Source of the DNA: a virus
IMG/VR virus record: IMGVR_UViG_3300032093_000154
Span: 1-57,944 of that record
Strand: one strand, 5' to 3'
Length of the DNA: 57,944 bases
The notes below the pieces were generated by a model. It was given only the letters and a program-made list of their open reading frames with translations, ran no database searches and had not been told where the DNA came from. Every line of letters begins with the position of its first letter. The stretch's first letter is position 1. Shown here in pieces: positions 28,815 through 38,532 of the stretch. The position numbers were made by a program, and so were the translations under genes.

Positions 28815-28850
28815 ATTTAAAACGATAAACAAAATTTAAAAATAAAAATT

Positions 28851-29759
28851 GTGGCGACAGGTAGTTACGGAACAATAAGACCCGCTGATGTTAGTCCTGA
28901 TGATGTTGATATCATTTTAAACTATACACCAAGCAGAGACGATACTGATAATTTTGTATTAACAAAATTGGATGCAAAAACAATTTTACGACCATATTTT
29001 AACAATAATGAAACTGGCGGAAACGCTAATGTTGAAATATTGGGTGGTTTATATAATTTAAAATTACCTGCAGATCAATTTAATAAGTTAGGAATTTATA
29101 CTTTATATATCAGACCTGCGGAGATAAGAACAAGAATTACTGATTGTGGAATTTTATCGGCATTACCTAACGTAAAAGGTATTGTGATTGATGTTAATAA
29201 TGTCCCAACACAATTTAGAAATAAGTTCGTTAATCAAGGATTAATTGGATTTAGAGTAGAGTATTTAAATTCCGATGGTACGAAAATACCTAATTTCTTT
29301 AGAATGATTACCTCATCATTTTATTGTGAACCTGTTATACAGAATTTAACAAATACATCACAAAAATCTATAAGATATAGATATACTGAAGGGGTAACAA
29401 ATTTAGTTTTTTGTACATTATCACCATCATCATCACCAACTAATAAACCAAACGCAACTCCATTTATAGGACAACCAAATCAAGATATTGTCATATCAAA
29501 CACATTTTTTAATCCTATAACAACTGAAATTGAAATAGTTGAACACGATATATCAACACTTGCGATTGCTCTTTATGGTAATCAAACTAAATCAATTGAT
29601 GACGGAATTTATACTATTTACGACAATAATAACAACATCTTTAAACAATACAATTTGTATGAGATTAGAGATCAATTCAATGACTTATTGTATGAGGTTA
29701 GACAAGATAGAGGTAATAACATTGACTTTACTAAGAACTTTACAAACATAACAGGATAA
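28851..29759 (+). CDS. Unknown structural protein with GTG start, 302 aa
   Basis: Not recognised by family. I keep the GTG start because GTGGCGACA parallels the ATGGCGACA starts at 10508 and 13969 and follows a leader with a GTATTTAT motif. The protein opens MATGSYGTIRPADVSPDDVD and has an early ILNYTPSRDDTDNFVLTKLD segment that resembles baseplate or tail-completion proteins. Residues about 60-130 contain a strand-rich part with ILGGLYNLKLPADQFNKLGI. The C-terminal 60 residues form alternating strands and charged loops. It overlaps the next gene by one base (TAATG). A baseplate wedge-associated role is inferred from position. Confidence 0.75.
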   Translation: MATGSYGTIRPADVSPDDVDIILNYTPSRDDTDNFVLTKLDAKTILRPYFNNNETGGNANVEILGGLYNLKLPADQFNKLGIYTLYIRPAEIRTRITDCGILSALPNVKGIVIDVNNVPTQFRNKFVNQGLIGFRVEYLNSDGTKIPNFFRMITSSFYCEPVIQNLTNTSQKSIRYRYTEGVTNLVFCTLSPSSSPTNKPNATPFIGQPNQDIVISNTFFNPITTEIEIVEHDISTLAIALYGNQTKSIDDGIYTIYDNNNNIFKQYNLYEIRDQFNDLLYEVRQDRGNNIDFTKNFTNITG

Positions 29760-32758
29760 TGGCGGTTACAAAATATACTTGCCCACCACAAGCAAGCGGT
29801 GAAGGTAGTTTTTCTGACAATTTGGTTGGGGTACAATTAGTTGCCGGTGGAGGACTTACGCAAGCGAATTTTGAGTTTACAACAAACGTTACTGAAAAGG
29901 TTAACAGAACTTTTACTATTGGAACATTTTCTGATCCAATATCCTTGAGTACGTTAAATATCTCAGATATTGAACAATCAAAACTCCTTGTTGCTAAAAA
30001 TTTTCAAGTATATCCTAATTACGATTTAAGTGAAATAACAAACTTTACATTGTATGGATCGCTAGCAAAAAGAATGTCGGTATCCGTTACAAAAATAATA
30101 AATTTTTACCCTGCGGCATTAGAAATATATTCAGCAACAACACAATATAATATTACAAAAACTGCAATTAACATACAATATGATAGTGTTGAAAATGAAA
30201 CATATTTTGAAATACCATTGGAATCTATTAGAAATCCATTGGATATTGATTATACTATTGATGCTGCAAGAAATTTACAACTAAGAGAATTTTCTGTATC
30301 ACCATTGAGAGATATAACATTAGAATATCCTAAATATGGGGTCATTATAAATGATGAGGTTTATACTATTAACTCATTAATACCAACAACCGAAACAGAT
30401 ACAGTATTAAAATTATATATTGAAGGTAATCCTTTTAGTGGACAACAATCATATGATACTATCATAATACGACCAACAGATTTTTATGTTAATAAGGTTT
30501 TCAATGAGGATTTTGATAAAGTTGAGAATTTTTTATTGAATAGAGATGTAAGTCCAAAATATACAGCATATTTTAACACCCCTGTTGAAAATGAATCTGG
30601 TGGATATACTTTAACGGTAAAAGTTGCAAGATTTCCTGTTAATGGTAGTTGGAATATATCAATATCTGGTACTGATTTTAATCAATATTTATTGAATCTT
30701 AATGAGATTGCAGAAAGTTTGGATGAGTACCGTACAAATTTAGTTTCAAGATTTTTAACGGCAGGTGCAATAAAAGAGTTTGATACCCAAGATCAAAAAG
30801 TTGAAAAAATGCTTCAGATCTATGGTAGAAGTTTTGATGAAACCAAACAATTTATAAGTGCGTTGGCATTTATGAATTCAGTTAACTATACGGTTAAGAA
30901 CGATATTCCATCACAATTATTAAAAAATTTGGCATTGACATTAGGATGGAAAGATAACATCTCACCAATCACAAATGAACAATTATTAAATTCTGTCTTT
31001 AGTAGTGGTGAGAACACTTTTACAGGACTCTCAAAGGGACAAACACCTGAAGAATTAAATTATCAATATTATAGAAATTTAATTTTAAATTCCGCATACC
31101 TATTCAAGTCAAAGGGAACAAGAAAATCAATTGAGATTTTATTGAGATTAATTGGAGCTCCTGATGCAATCACAGAATTTAATGAGTATGTATATGTTGC
31201 CGATCAAAAAATAAATCTAAATCAATTTGGAGAGCAATACGCACAATTGACAGGAGGAACATACGTCCAATACACACCAACATTAGACACTACGGACATC
31301 TACTCAATCATGGGTGTCCAATATACAGGATTTACCACTAATATAACAACGCAAGACATAAGTGTAAGAAGATCCGATTATCCAATGGATTCTTTTGGAT
31401 ATCCAAGTATGCCGTTAGACAGCGAAAGTTATTATTTCCAAATAGGAGGTGGTTGGATAGAGTCAACACCTCAACATAGAATGCCAGCTCAAGTTGATAT
31501 TACTTTATCAACATTTACAGGTCAAAATCCTGACTATCAAACAACTTTATTACCATTTAATTATGGTGATGAGTATCTTCAAAGGTATAGACAATTCCCT
31601 TATATGGAAGTTGGATATAAAATTAGAAAAACAATAGATAATAAGAAAAGTTGGATCATTAATGAAAGTAGATTAAGAAAAAGTTCTGATGGAGGATTTA
31701 ACGCTTATTATCCTGTTGGTGATGAAAGATTGGTATTGAACGTTAAAAACGTTGATATATTTATGAACCCATCACAAGGTTTAGTTTATGATGTATGGAA
31801 TATGTCAAGAACATATAATTTCCCAATACCAGAACAAGGTTTAAGATATGTACCACCAACCTATTGTGATCCTAATCCAAACACACCATACCCATCAAGA
31901 GGGGGTATTGATTGGACTGAAATCGTACCAAAACCAAAACAAAAAACATTTTTTGAGTTTGCTCAAAGTTTTTGGCATAATACGATTAATGTTAGAAACA
32001 GACAATTTATAACTGATGGTAAAACAGGAGGATATCCAACATTACAATCAATATATTGGAAATATCTTGAATCAATGTCTTTAGCTGGTGTTGATAACGA
32101 TAATTTTACATATCAAACAATGATTGATTATGTGAATGGATTGGGTGATTACTGGATCAGATTGATTGAACAAATGGTTCCGGCAACAACAATATGGAAT
32201 ACAGGGGTTAAGTATGAGAACTCAATATTCCACAGACAAAAATTTGTATGGAGAAGACAAATGGGTTGTCAGATTGTTCTTGTACCTTGTAATCCTTGTT
32301 TATTGGTTGGACAAATATTCCAATATGATTGTCCTATACAAGCATTAACTTGTCCTTTATATCCTTGGGAAGAAGGATCAAGAATAACCAATTTTGGTGG
32401 AATTCTAGGTGCAACTTTAAAACCATTCTTAATATCAAATGGATTAACATTAGGTGATTGTGATTTAACAACACTACAAACAACATGGTATGTTAACGTT
32501 AACTTTAATGGTACTGACATTATAAATTACCCATTCTTTAATGGATTGGGATATAATAATCCTTTATCTGTACCAACAGAGGCGGCTTGGACTGGAGCGG
32601 TACAAACGAGTTTTGTTACTTTACAAGACTATGGTTTGAGTTATGTTATAACAGGTAATAATACATTTACGGTTTATAATAATAATTGTATTCCATTAAG
32701 TGAAACACAAACATTTACATTAAATGTGGGAATAAACTTTAATCTTTTATGTAATTAA
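29759..32758 (+). CDS. Large baseplate protein with tail-protein-I-like motif, 999 aa
   Basis: About residues 434-484 read YYRNLILNSAYLFKSKGTRK then SIEILLRLIGAPDAITEF. The 'K-S-K-G-T-x-x-x-I-E-x-L-L-R' helix is the hallmark I associate with the P2 tail-protein-I / baseplate family, which links wedges to fibres. Upstream (about 330-430) is a helical stretch with KVEKMLQIYGRSFDETKQFI; downstream are Asn/Gly/Tyr-rich strands and a Cys-rich part near residues 840-875 (CQIVLVPCNPCLLVG, then CPIQALTCPLYPW). It starts at the previous stop (TAATG) and its own stop overlaps the SprB-repeat adhesin gene the same way. It may be the base to which the fibre bank that follows is attached; this is inference. 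Confidence 0.75.
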   Translation: MAVTKYTCPPQASGEGSFSDNLVGVQLVAGGGLTQANFEFTTNVTEKVNRTFTIGTFSDPISLSTLNISDIEQSKLLVAKNFQVYPNYDLSEITNFTLYGSLAKRMSVSVTKIINFYPAALEIYSATTQYNITKTAINIQYDSVENETYFEIPLESIRNPLDIDYTIDAARNLQLREFSVSPLRDITLEYPKYGVIINDEVYTINSLIPTTETDTVLKLYIEGNPFSGQQSYDTIIIRPTDFYVNKVFNEDFDKVENFLLNRDVSPKYTAYFNTPVENESGGYTLTVKVARFPVNGSWNISISGTDFNQYLLNLNEIAESLDEYRTNLVSRFLTAGAIKEFDTQDQKVEKMLQIYGRSFDETKQFISALAFMNSVNYTVKNDIPSQLLKNLALTLGWKDNISPITNEQLLNSVFSSGENTFTGLSKGQTPEELNYQYYRNLILNSAYLFKSKGTRKSIEILLRLIGAPDAITEFNEYVYVADQKINLNQFGEQYAQLTGGTYVQYTPTLDTTDIYSIMGVQYTGFTTNITTQDISVRRSDYPMDSFGYPSMPLDSESYYFQIGGGWIESTPQHRMPAQVDITLSTFTGQNPDYQTTLLPFNYGDEYLQRYRQFPYMEVGYKIRKTIDNKKSWIINESRLRKSSDGGFNAYYPVGDERLVLNVKNVDIFMNPSQGLVYDVWNMSRTYNFPIPEQGLRYVPPTYCDPNPNTPYPSRGGIDWTEIVPKPKQKTFFEFAQSFWHNTINVRNRQFITDGKTGGYPTLQSIYWKYLESMSLAGVDNDNFTYQTMIDYVNGLGDYWIRLIEQMVPATTIWNTGVKYENSIFHRQKFVWRRQMGCQIVLVPCNPCLLVGQIFQYDCPIQALTCPLYPWEEGSRITNFGGILGATLKPFLISNGLTLGDCDLTTLQTTWYVNVNFNGTDIINYPFFNGLGYNNPLSVPTEAAWTGAVQTSFVTLQDYGLSYVITGNNTFTVYNNNCIPLSETQTFTLNVGINFNLLCN

Positions 32759-34983
32759 TGAGTATATCAGTATATAATTATTCTGTAACGGGAGACTGTA
32801 GTAATTCTGGGGTTGGTGCAATTTATTTTGATATAACAGGAACATCATCACCATTTTCGGTCTTTGAAACCGCACCAACTACAGGGTATTTCCCAACTTC
32901 AGGTACAACAACTTTATATTCTGTTACAGGTATTCCTGCTGGTGAATACTCAATTACAATTACCGACGCTTCATTTAGTGCGGTTACGTATCCTATTTAT
33001 ATTTCTTCAGGAACTTGTGTTTCAATAGATAGTGAAAATACAAGTTGTGGTGATTCTAATGGATCTATAACCGCAATAACACAAAATGTTTATCTATCAG
33101 GTGCTGATTTTTATTTATATGATATAAATGATAATCTAATTGATTCGGCAACAAATGTTGGTGCAACGCACATATTCCCATTCTTATCTGCCGGAACTTA
33201 CTATGTTGTTGGTGATGACGGTGGTGGATGTACAGGTAAAAGTGAATCTTGTATTGTAAAATCATCTACCACATTTACATATGGTACTTATGTTATTAAT
33301 GATAGTAATTGTGAATCGTTATTAGGTACGGGTAAAATATATGTTACCGGACAAACAGGAAATCCTCCATATACCTATTCTTGGCTACCTGGAGGAGAAA
33401 CAACTTCATTTATTACAGGTTTAACAAATGGTGTTTATACTGTTACTGTTACTGATTCCAATGGGTGCTCAATAAGTCAAAATGCGGTTGTAACTACCGC
33501 ATCCGCACCAAATATCGTTTCATTTACAACCACATCACCTTCTTGTTTTTCCAATGATGGTGAGGTTGAGGTGTTGGTTGTTGGAGGTACTCCACCATAT
33601 TATTTTTCAGGTTCAAATGGATATGTTGAAGTAACTTTTTCAAATACGATTACATTTACAGGTTTATCATCAGGAATATTAACTGTGATGGTTACCGATG
33701 CGGGACTTTGTACAGATATTGATAGTGTTGAATTAATAACGCCAAATGGGTTTTCAGTAGTCTCAATAACAACCACAAACTCAAACTGTAATAATAATGA
33801 TGGATCTATAGACGTTTTAATAAATGCTGGGTCACCATCAGGAACTTTTACTTATGTTTTAATTGATAGTTCAGGAAACACGGTATCAATAAATACTGCA
33901 GGTGTTAGTAATACATTCCCTTCAGTACCTTCAGGAAATTATACTGTTGAAGTTAGTAATGGTACTTGTATATATACGGGAACAACAACCGTAAGTAATA
34001 CAAATCTTTTTACAATTACTGCTAGTACAACGGGAACAACTTGTGGTCTTAATAATGGATCAATTCATATATTGGCTTCATCGGGGGGTACATTACCATA
34101 TACATATGAAGTAACAGGATTTCCTTCAGGGCCGGTATCGTCGTTTAATAATTTATCACAAGGATTTTACAATATAATAGTAACAGATGCGGGAGGATGT
34201 AGTCAAACTGAAACCGTTTATATTACAGGGTCAGTCGGAGTTTATTTTGACTTTTTCAATGTCCAACCATTGGTAGGTAATGACGGAGAACTTTCAGCTT
34301 TAATAACAAGTGGGGTTCCACCATTTACACTTAATTGGTCTCCGAACGTTAATGGTCAAACAGGAACAACGGTAACAGGATTAACCGCAGGGACATATTC
34401 ATTACAAGTTATTGATAATAATGGATGTTCATTTACAAGAACAACTACATTGAATGGAACAACATTATTTACAGGATACGAGATCTATAATGTTTGTGCG
34501 GATAAATTTAGAAATACTGGGGTATCGGGAAGAAGAGGTGTTTTACAAATGTTTAATGAAGGATATTTTGATCTAACAAGTGGTGATACGGGTTGTATAT
34601 TAAATTCCGCCACATTTACTGCTGATGTTACGGTTAATGGTGTGAATCAACAAAGTATTTTCTACACCGCATCAACAATGAATGATTATCCTACCGATGA
34701 GGAGTGGGTAACAGCGATAACCGATCTACTTTATTCTTTTAGTGGTATAACAAGTGTTGTTGCAAATATTGAAACAAATCAAATCATTATAAAAAGTGGA
34801 TGTATAACTGGAGGAACAGCTTGTCAACCAACAACAATAAACCAACTTGATGATGCGAATGTTGTTATAAATTTAATAATTAATTATGACATTTCTTGTG
34901 TATTCTGCGGTGGAGACACAAAGATATTCCAAGATGATGTTGAATTTTTATTTATGGATAATATAAATTATGTATTCCAATAA
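32758..34983 (+). CDS. SprB-repeat adhesin / tail fibre protein, 741 aa
   Basis: About seven tandem beta-sandwich repeats of 70-80 residues fill residues 1-575. Each carries the SprB-repeat pattern: a Cys/Asn-Gly start (NDGEVEV, NDGSIDV, NNGSIHI), a GTPPYYF or NPPYTYSW strand, a GL-x-x-G-x-Y-T-V-T-V-T-D turn, and a G-C-S close. These repeats were named from the SprB gliding adhesin of Flavobacterium and are rare outside Bacteroidota. Residues about 576-741 are a distinct C-terminal domain with several Cys, ending IFQDDVEFLFMDNINYVFQ. The first repeat has a Thr/Ser-rich variant. The gene is coupled to both neighbours by TAATG overlaps. A host-surface binding role is inferred. Confidence 0.8.
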   Translation: MSISVYNYSVTGDCSNSGVGAIYFDITGTSSPFSVFETAPTTGYFPTSGTTTLYSVTGIPAGEYSITITDASFSAVTYPIYISSGTCVSIDSENTSCGDSNGSITAITQNVYLSGADFYLYDINDNLIDSATNVGATHIFPFLSAGTYYVVGDDGGGCTGKSESCIVKSSTTFTYGTYVINDSNCESLLGTGKIYVTGQTGNPPYTYSWLPGGETTSFITGLTNGVYTVTVTDSNGCSISQNAVVTTASAPNIVSFTTTSPSCFSNDGEVEVLVVGGTPPYYFSGSNGYVEVTFSNTITFTGLSSGILTVMVTDAGLCTDIDSVELITPNGFSVVSITTTNSNCNNNDGSIDVLINAGSPSGTFTYVLIDSSGNTVSINTAGVSNTFPSVPSGNYTVEVSNGTCIYTGTTTVSNTNLFTITASTTGTTCGLNNGSIHILASSGGTLPYTYEVTGFPSGPVSSFNNLSQGFYNIIVTDAGGCSQTETVYITGSVGVYFDFFNVQPLVGNDGELSALITSGVPPFTLNWSPNVNGQTGTTVTGLTAGTYSLQVIDNNGCSFTRTTTLNGTTLFTGYEIYNVCADKFRNTGVSGRRGVLQMFNEGYFDLTSGDTGCILNSATFTADVTVNGVNQQSIFYTASTMNDYPTDEEWVTAITDLLYSFSGITSVVANIETNQIIIKSGCITGGTACQPTTINQLDDANVVINLIINYDISCVFCGGDTKIFQDDVEFLFMDNINYVFQ

Positions 34984-35288
34984 TGGGTCAATTAGTAATA
35001 AATAATGTTACGGGTATTACATTACCATATGAAATTTATGTTTGTAATGTTTATGGTAATGGTTGTATATTGGTTGCAACAGTAAATACCGCAATTCCAC
35101 CATCAGCAACTATTGTATTACCACCGGCATTTGATATGGCACCAGCAATTGGTGTTAAAATTATTGATGGTGTGGGATGTGAGAAATTTATGATTTTAAA
35201 TTGTGTTGACCTACCACCAAAAGGAAAACAATTCCAAGATGGGGACTATTTTTATTTTATGAACTATGATATTTATCAATTCCAATAA
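34983..35288 (+). CDS. Small YVC-type beta-domain protein, 101 aa
   Basis: A single small beta-domain with the pattern I-x-x-V-T-G-x-x-x-P-Y-E-I-Y-V-C, a second Cys (NGCILVATV), a PP-rich strand, and V-K-I-I-D-G-V-G-C. The same pattern recurs at the N-terminus of the (-) strand gene at 52641-53849 and in the 73-aa gene at 54964-55185, so the three are paralogous. After this domain comes a short tail ending QFQDGDYFYFMNYDIYQFQ, which closely matches the final residues of the upstream SprB-repeat protein. It begins at that gene's stop (TAATG). A fibre tip, adaptor or capping subunit is possible; the function is unknown. Confidence 0.7.
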   Translation: MGQLVINNVTGITLPYEIYVCNVYGNGCILVATVNTAIPPSATIVLPPAFDMAPAIGVKIIDGVGCEKFMILNCVDLPPKGKQFQDGDYFYFMNYDIYQFQ

Positions 35289-35299
35289 CAAACTAACTT

Positions 35300-35312
35300 G
35301 TATTTATAAATA
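35300..35312 (+). promoter_or_regulatory. GTATTTATAAATA: late-promoter match before YadA-like fibre
   Basis: This 13-base run contains both the local GTATTTAT motif (35300-35307) and an exact T4 late consensus TATAAATA (35305-35312). It ends ten bases before the ATG at 35323, in the only gap of the fibre bank so far. It is the best late-promoter candidate in the window. Confidence 0.6.
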
Positions 35313-35322
35313 AAAAAGATTA

Positions 35323-37287
35323 ATGGCATTTTTAACAGATCAAATACCGGCAACAGGAGTAAATCTAACAGATTTATTTCATATTGTTGATCCTAATGAT
35401 TTATCCCAAGGTAATCCTGCTGGGTCATCCTATAAGGCAACTTTTGGTCAAGTTATATCGGCTTTAACAGGTGGAACATCTGTAATGGTATTGAGTACTG
35501 GTGTTGGATCCGTTGAGAGATGTGGTAATAATAATGATGCGGTTGGTGATTACTCTACCGTTAGTGGTGGTTTAGATAACACATCCATAGGAAATTATAG
35601 TGTTGTTGCGGGTGGATCAGGAAATACCGCAAGTGCTTACTATGGTTATAATGTGATAGGTGGGGGAGGGTATAATACTGCTTCAGGAACTGGAGCAAAC
35701 ACGATAAACGGTGGGTTTTTTAATATTGTTGATAGTTATTTTGGATCAACAATTGGTGGAGGATCTTTTAATAGTGTATCTGCTTATGGAGGAACAACTA
35801 TAAGTGGAGGGTACTTCAACACGGCATCAGGATACTCATCAACAATTGGAGGGGGTAATTATAATATTGCAATAGGTAATGGATCAACTGTGGCTGGTGG
35901 AGGGGGATCTTGCCCTCAAAACGGTAACCAAGCATTGGGTTATGAATCAACAATTGGTGGTGGTAATGGAAATACTGCAGCTGGGTTATCTTCATTTATT
36001 GGTGGTGGGATTAGAAATACAACATCATCATATTTATCAACAATAGTTGGTGGTTGTAAAAACAAAACAACATCAAGATTATCGTCAATTGGTGGTGGTA
36101 ATTGGAATATAACATATTCACCAATAGATGAATGTACTTCCGCAGGGATAACAATTGGTGGTGGTTTTGCAAATAATACAACAGGTGGAACTATAAATAC
36201 TACCGATTGGTCATTTATTGTAGACCCAATACCTGTTGATGGAGGTCTATTTTCTGTTATTAGTGGTGGTAGACAAAATTTAGGAACGGGTGATTATTCT
36301 GTAATTGGTGGAGGACTTAAAAACACATCATCGGGTTGCTATACAACAGTAAGTGGTGGATATTCTAATACAACTTTATGTGATCTAAGTACAGTTAGTG
36401 GTGGTTATAATAATAAATCAATTTGTTTTTTTTCCACCGTAAGTGGTGGGTATCATAACTCTGCAATAGGTCTTGGAGCCACAATAGGTGGTGGTTATTT
36501 AAATTTAGTGATTGATAATGGAGGTACAATAGGGGGAGGTAATTATAATACATTAAGTGGTTATGGGTCAACTATTGGGGGAGGGATTCAAAATATAGGG
36601 TCAAATAATGGTATAACAATAGGGGGAGGTAGATGTAATACCTCATCAGGATATTTCTCAACAATTAGTGGTGGTAGGTTTAATGTGTTAATATCTGATT
36701 TCACAACAATTTCTGGTGGAGAATGTAATACAATTTTATCAACAGGTTCAACAATTAGTGGGGGTTATTTAAATACTATTTTATCAAGTGGGTCAACAAT
36801 TATTGGTGGAAGCGGTAATACCATTACACATGATTATTCTGCTGCCGTTGGTAAAGGGGTATATTCTGTTTCGGCATGTACTTTACACACTAATTATCTT
36901 GGATTACAAAATACTCCAGATTCAGACCCAACAAACACAAATTTCTTGGTTAGAGACGTATCAACAGGCGTTGTTAAAACAAGAGCTTTAAATGCTGTAT
37001 TTGAATATTATCCAACAACCGCAATAACAACATCACAAACAATTAGTTGGGATAAAACATATTGGGGTGTTAGCGGAAGTTCAAATGTGGATCTAACTTT
37101 ACCATCAACAGTTGCTAAAGATGGATATATATTAATAATAAAGGATGAGGCAGGTACTTCAGGTTCTTATAGAATAAGATTAACACCGGCATCAGGATTA
37201 ATTGATAATAATTCATACGTTGATATGAATATAAACTATATGTCTCTTACAATAATGGTAAGAAACGGAAATTGGTATTTAATATAA
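35323..37287 (+). CDS. YadA-head-like repeat tail fibre with C-terminal tip domain, 654 aa
   Basis: Residues about 1-75 are an assembly domain shared almost line for line with the 550-aa fibre at 38533 (both contain NPAGSSYKATxGQV). Residues about 75-510 are 13-15 residue repeats of the form STIGGG-x-x-N-T-A-S-G, the left-handed parallel beta-roll of YadA-type trimeric adhesin heads. A neck segment follows (FLVRDVSTGVVKTRAL), then a globular C-terminal domain of about 90 residues (TISWDKTYWGVSGSS; VAKDGYILIIKDEAG; ending MVRNGNWYLI) of a kind seen at the tips of phage fibres. Trimeric fibre architecture is established for the fold; receptor binding by the tip is inference. Confidence 0.85.
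   Translation: MAFLTDQIPATGVNLTDLFHIVDPNDLSQGNPAGSSYKATFGQVISALTGGTSVMVLSTGVGSVERCGNNNDAVGDYSTVSGGLDNTSIGNYSVVAGGSGNTASAYYGYNVIGGGGYNTASGTGANTINGGFFNIVDSYFGSTIGGGSFNSVSAYGGTTISGGYFNTASGYSSTIGGGNYNIAIGNGSTVAGGGGSCPQNGNQALGYESTIGGGNGNTAAGLSSFIGGGIRNTTSSYLSTIVGGCKNKTTSRLSSIGGGNWNITYSPIDECTSAGITIGGGFANNTTGGTINTTDWSFIVDPIPVDGGLFSVISGGRQNLGTGDYSVIGGGLKNTSSGCYTTVSGGYSNTTLCDLSTVSGGYNNKSICFFSTVSGGYHNSAIGLGATIGGGYLNLVIDNGGTIGGGNYNTLSGYGSTIGGGIQNIGSNNGITIGGGRCNTSSGYFSTISGGRFNVLISDFTTISGGECNTILSTGSTISGGYLNTILSSGSTIIGGSGNTITHDYSAAVGKGVYSVSACTLHTNYLGLQNTPDSDPTNTNFLVRDVSTGVVKTRALNAVFEYYPTTAITTSQTISWDKTYWGVSGSSNVDLTLPSTVAKDGYILIIKDEAGTSGSYRIRLTPASGLIDNNSYVDMNINYMSLTIMVRNGNWYLI
35548..36840 (+). repeat. Coding repeat tract, YadA-like 39-45 bp units (first fibre)
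   Basis: About thirty degenerate units encoding variants of S-T-I-G-G-G-x-x-N-T. The nucleotide units differ by synonymous changes and length, so repeats are protein-level rather than exact DNA repeats, but short identical tracts such as ATTGGTGGTGG recur and could mediate unequal recombination with the second fibre gene. Confidence 0.8.
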
Positions 37288-37293
37288 AATAAT

Positions 37294-38514
37294 ATGTCGT
37301 TCATTTTTAACAATAAAGTTGCTTATTCGGATAGTCCAAATATTGATGCTTTTGGTAGATTAAGAACCGCCGCAGTTCAAAATTTAGTGGATATTAAACA
37401 CGTATATGATAAAAATCCATTACAAATTAATGAGGTAACCGCAGGAACTGCAACATCCATTTTTAACCAAGAATACGCAAGAGTTAGAATGTCAACATCC
37501 GCAAATAATGATTTAGTTATTAGACAAGGTAAAACACACCCAATTTATCAACCAGGTAAGAGTCAATTATTTCAAGCGAGTTTCTCAAATTTTCAGTTAG
37601 AAACAAATGTCATAAAAAGGGTTGGGGCTTTTACAACAATAACAGGGTCACCATACAATTCTGTTTTTGATGGATACTTTTTGGAAAGTAATGGGGTTAC
37701 AAATCAAATAAGCTTTCAGATATGGAGGTCGGGCACTACAGTTTACACTGCGGCAACAACCACATGGAACAGTAATGAATTTGACCCAACAGGGATAAAT
37801 TGGACTAACACTAATTTAATGTCAGTTGATTATCAATGGTTAGGTGTTGGTAGAATGAGATTTGGTTTGGATTTATCGGGTATATTAATTTATTTCACTG
37901 AACATAATTGTGCAAATAATGAACCAAATGTTTATATGTCATCACCAAATCAACCTATCAGGTATGAAATAAGACAGGTTGGGGTTGGTTCAGGTTATTT
38001 TGATATGATATGTTCACAAGTATCGACTGAAGGTGCATTAAACGGACTATACTCAACCGTAGGTGTTATAAACTCAACAACGGCAGATTTAAATTCATCA
38101 GGTACAAAATATCCATATATTGGTTATAGGCTTAAACAAGGTTATAAATCAGTGACATCACAATACAGTAGTTTGAGTATTTTAAACACCTCAAACGATA
38201 ATTACTTAGTAACTATTGAGTTTAACCCCACATTATCCGTAACACCAAGTTGGACAGACATACCAAATTCACCATTCCAATACTCAGTTTACAACGGAAC
38301 TGTGACAACAACAATAACATCACCAGGTCACATTATGTCATCCTTAATTGGTGAATCAGGGACATCGGCACTTACAACGATTAGAGTGGATGACAATCAA
38401 ATTAGAGTTGGTTCTAATGTTGACGGAACACTTGACGAAATGTGGGTGTGTATAACACCATTAAGTGCAAGTGCAACATTTTTAGGTACTGCGGAAATAT
38501 TATATTATTTATAA
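37294..38514 (+). CDS. Tail-associated structural protein between two fibres, 406 aa
   Basis: I cannot name the family with certainty. The N-terminus reads NNKVAYSDSPNIDAFGRLRT; the DAFGRLR segment is one I have often met in phage structural proteins. Residues about 50-240 are strand-rich with LVIRQGKTHPIYQPGKSQLF, and a jelly-roll-like receptor domain would fit the pattern of Trp, Gly and Thr in the rest (WLGVGRMRFGLDLSG; EMWVCITPLSASAT). It sits between the two YadA-like fibre genes, seven bases after one and 18 before the other, and has a TATTTAA-like AT tract upstream. A fibre-connector or capping role is inferred from context. Confidence 0.75.
   Translation: MSFIFNNKVAYSDSPNIDAFGRLRTAAVQNLVDIKHVYDKNPLQINEVTAGTATSIFNQEYARVRMSTSANNDLVIRQGKTHPIYQPGKSQLFQASFSNFQLETNVIKRVGAFTTITGSPYNSVFDGYFLESNGVTNQISFQIWRSGTTVYTAATTTWNSNEFDPTGINWTNTNLMSVDYQWLGVGRMRFGLDLSGILIYFTEHNCANNEPNVYMSSPNQPIRYEIRQVGVGSGYFDMICSQVSTEGALNGLYSTVGVINSTTADLNSSGTKYPYIGYRLKQGYKSVTSQYSSLSILNTSNDNYLVTIEFNPTLSVTPSWTDIPNSPFQYSVYNGTVTTTITSPGHIMSSLIGESGTSALTTIRVDDNQIRVGSNVDGTLDEMWVCITPLSASATFLGTAEILYYL
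38506..38513 (+). promoter_or_regulatory. TATTTATA motif before second YadA-like fibre
   Basis: TATTTATA overlaps the stop of the preceding gene and lies 19 bases before the ATG at 38533, with an A-rich leader between. If active it would allow separate expression of the second fibre. Confidence 0.4.
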
Positions 38515-38532
38515 ACAAAAAAAAATTTAAAA

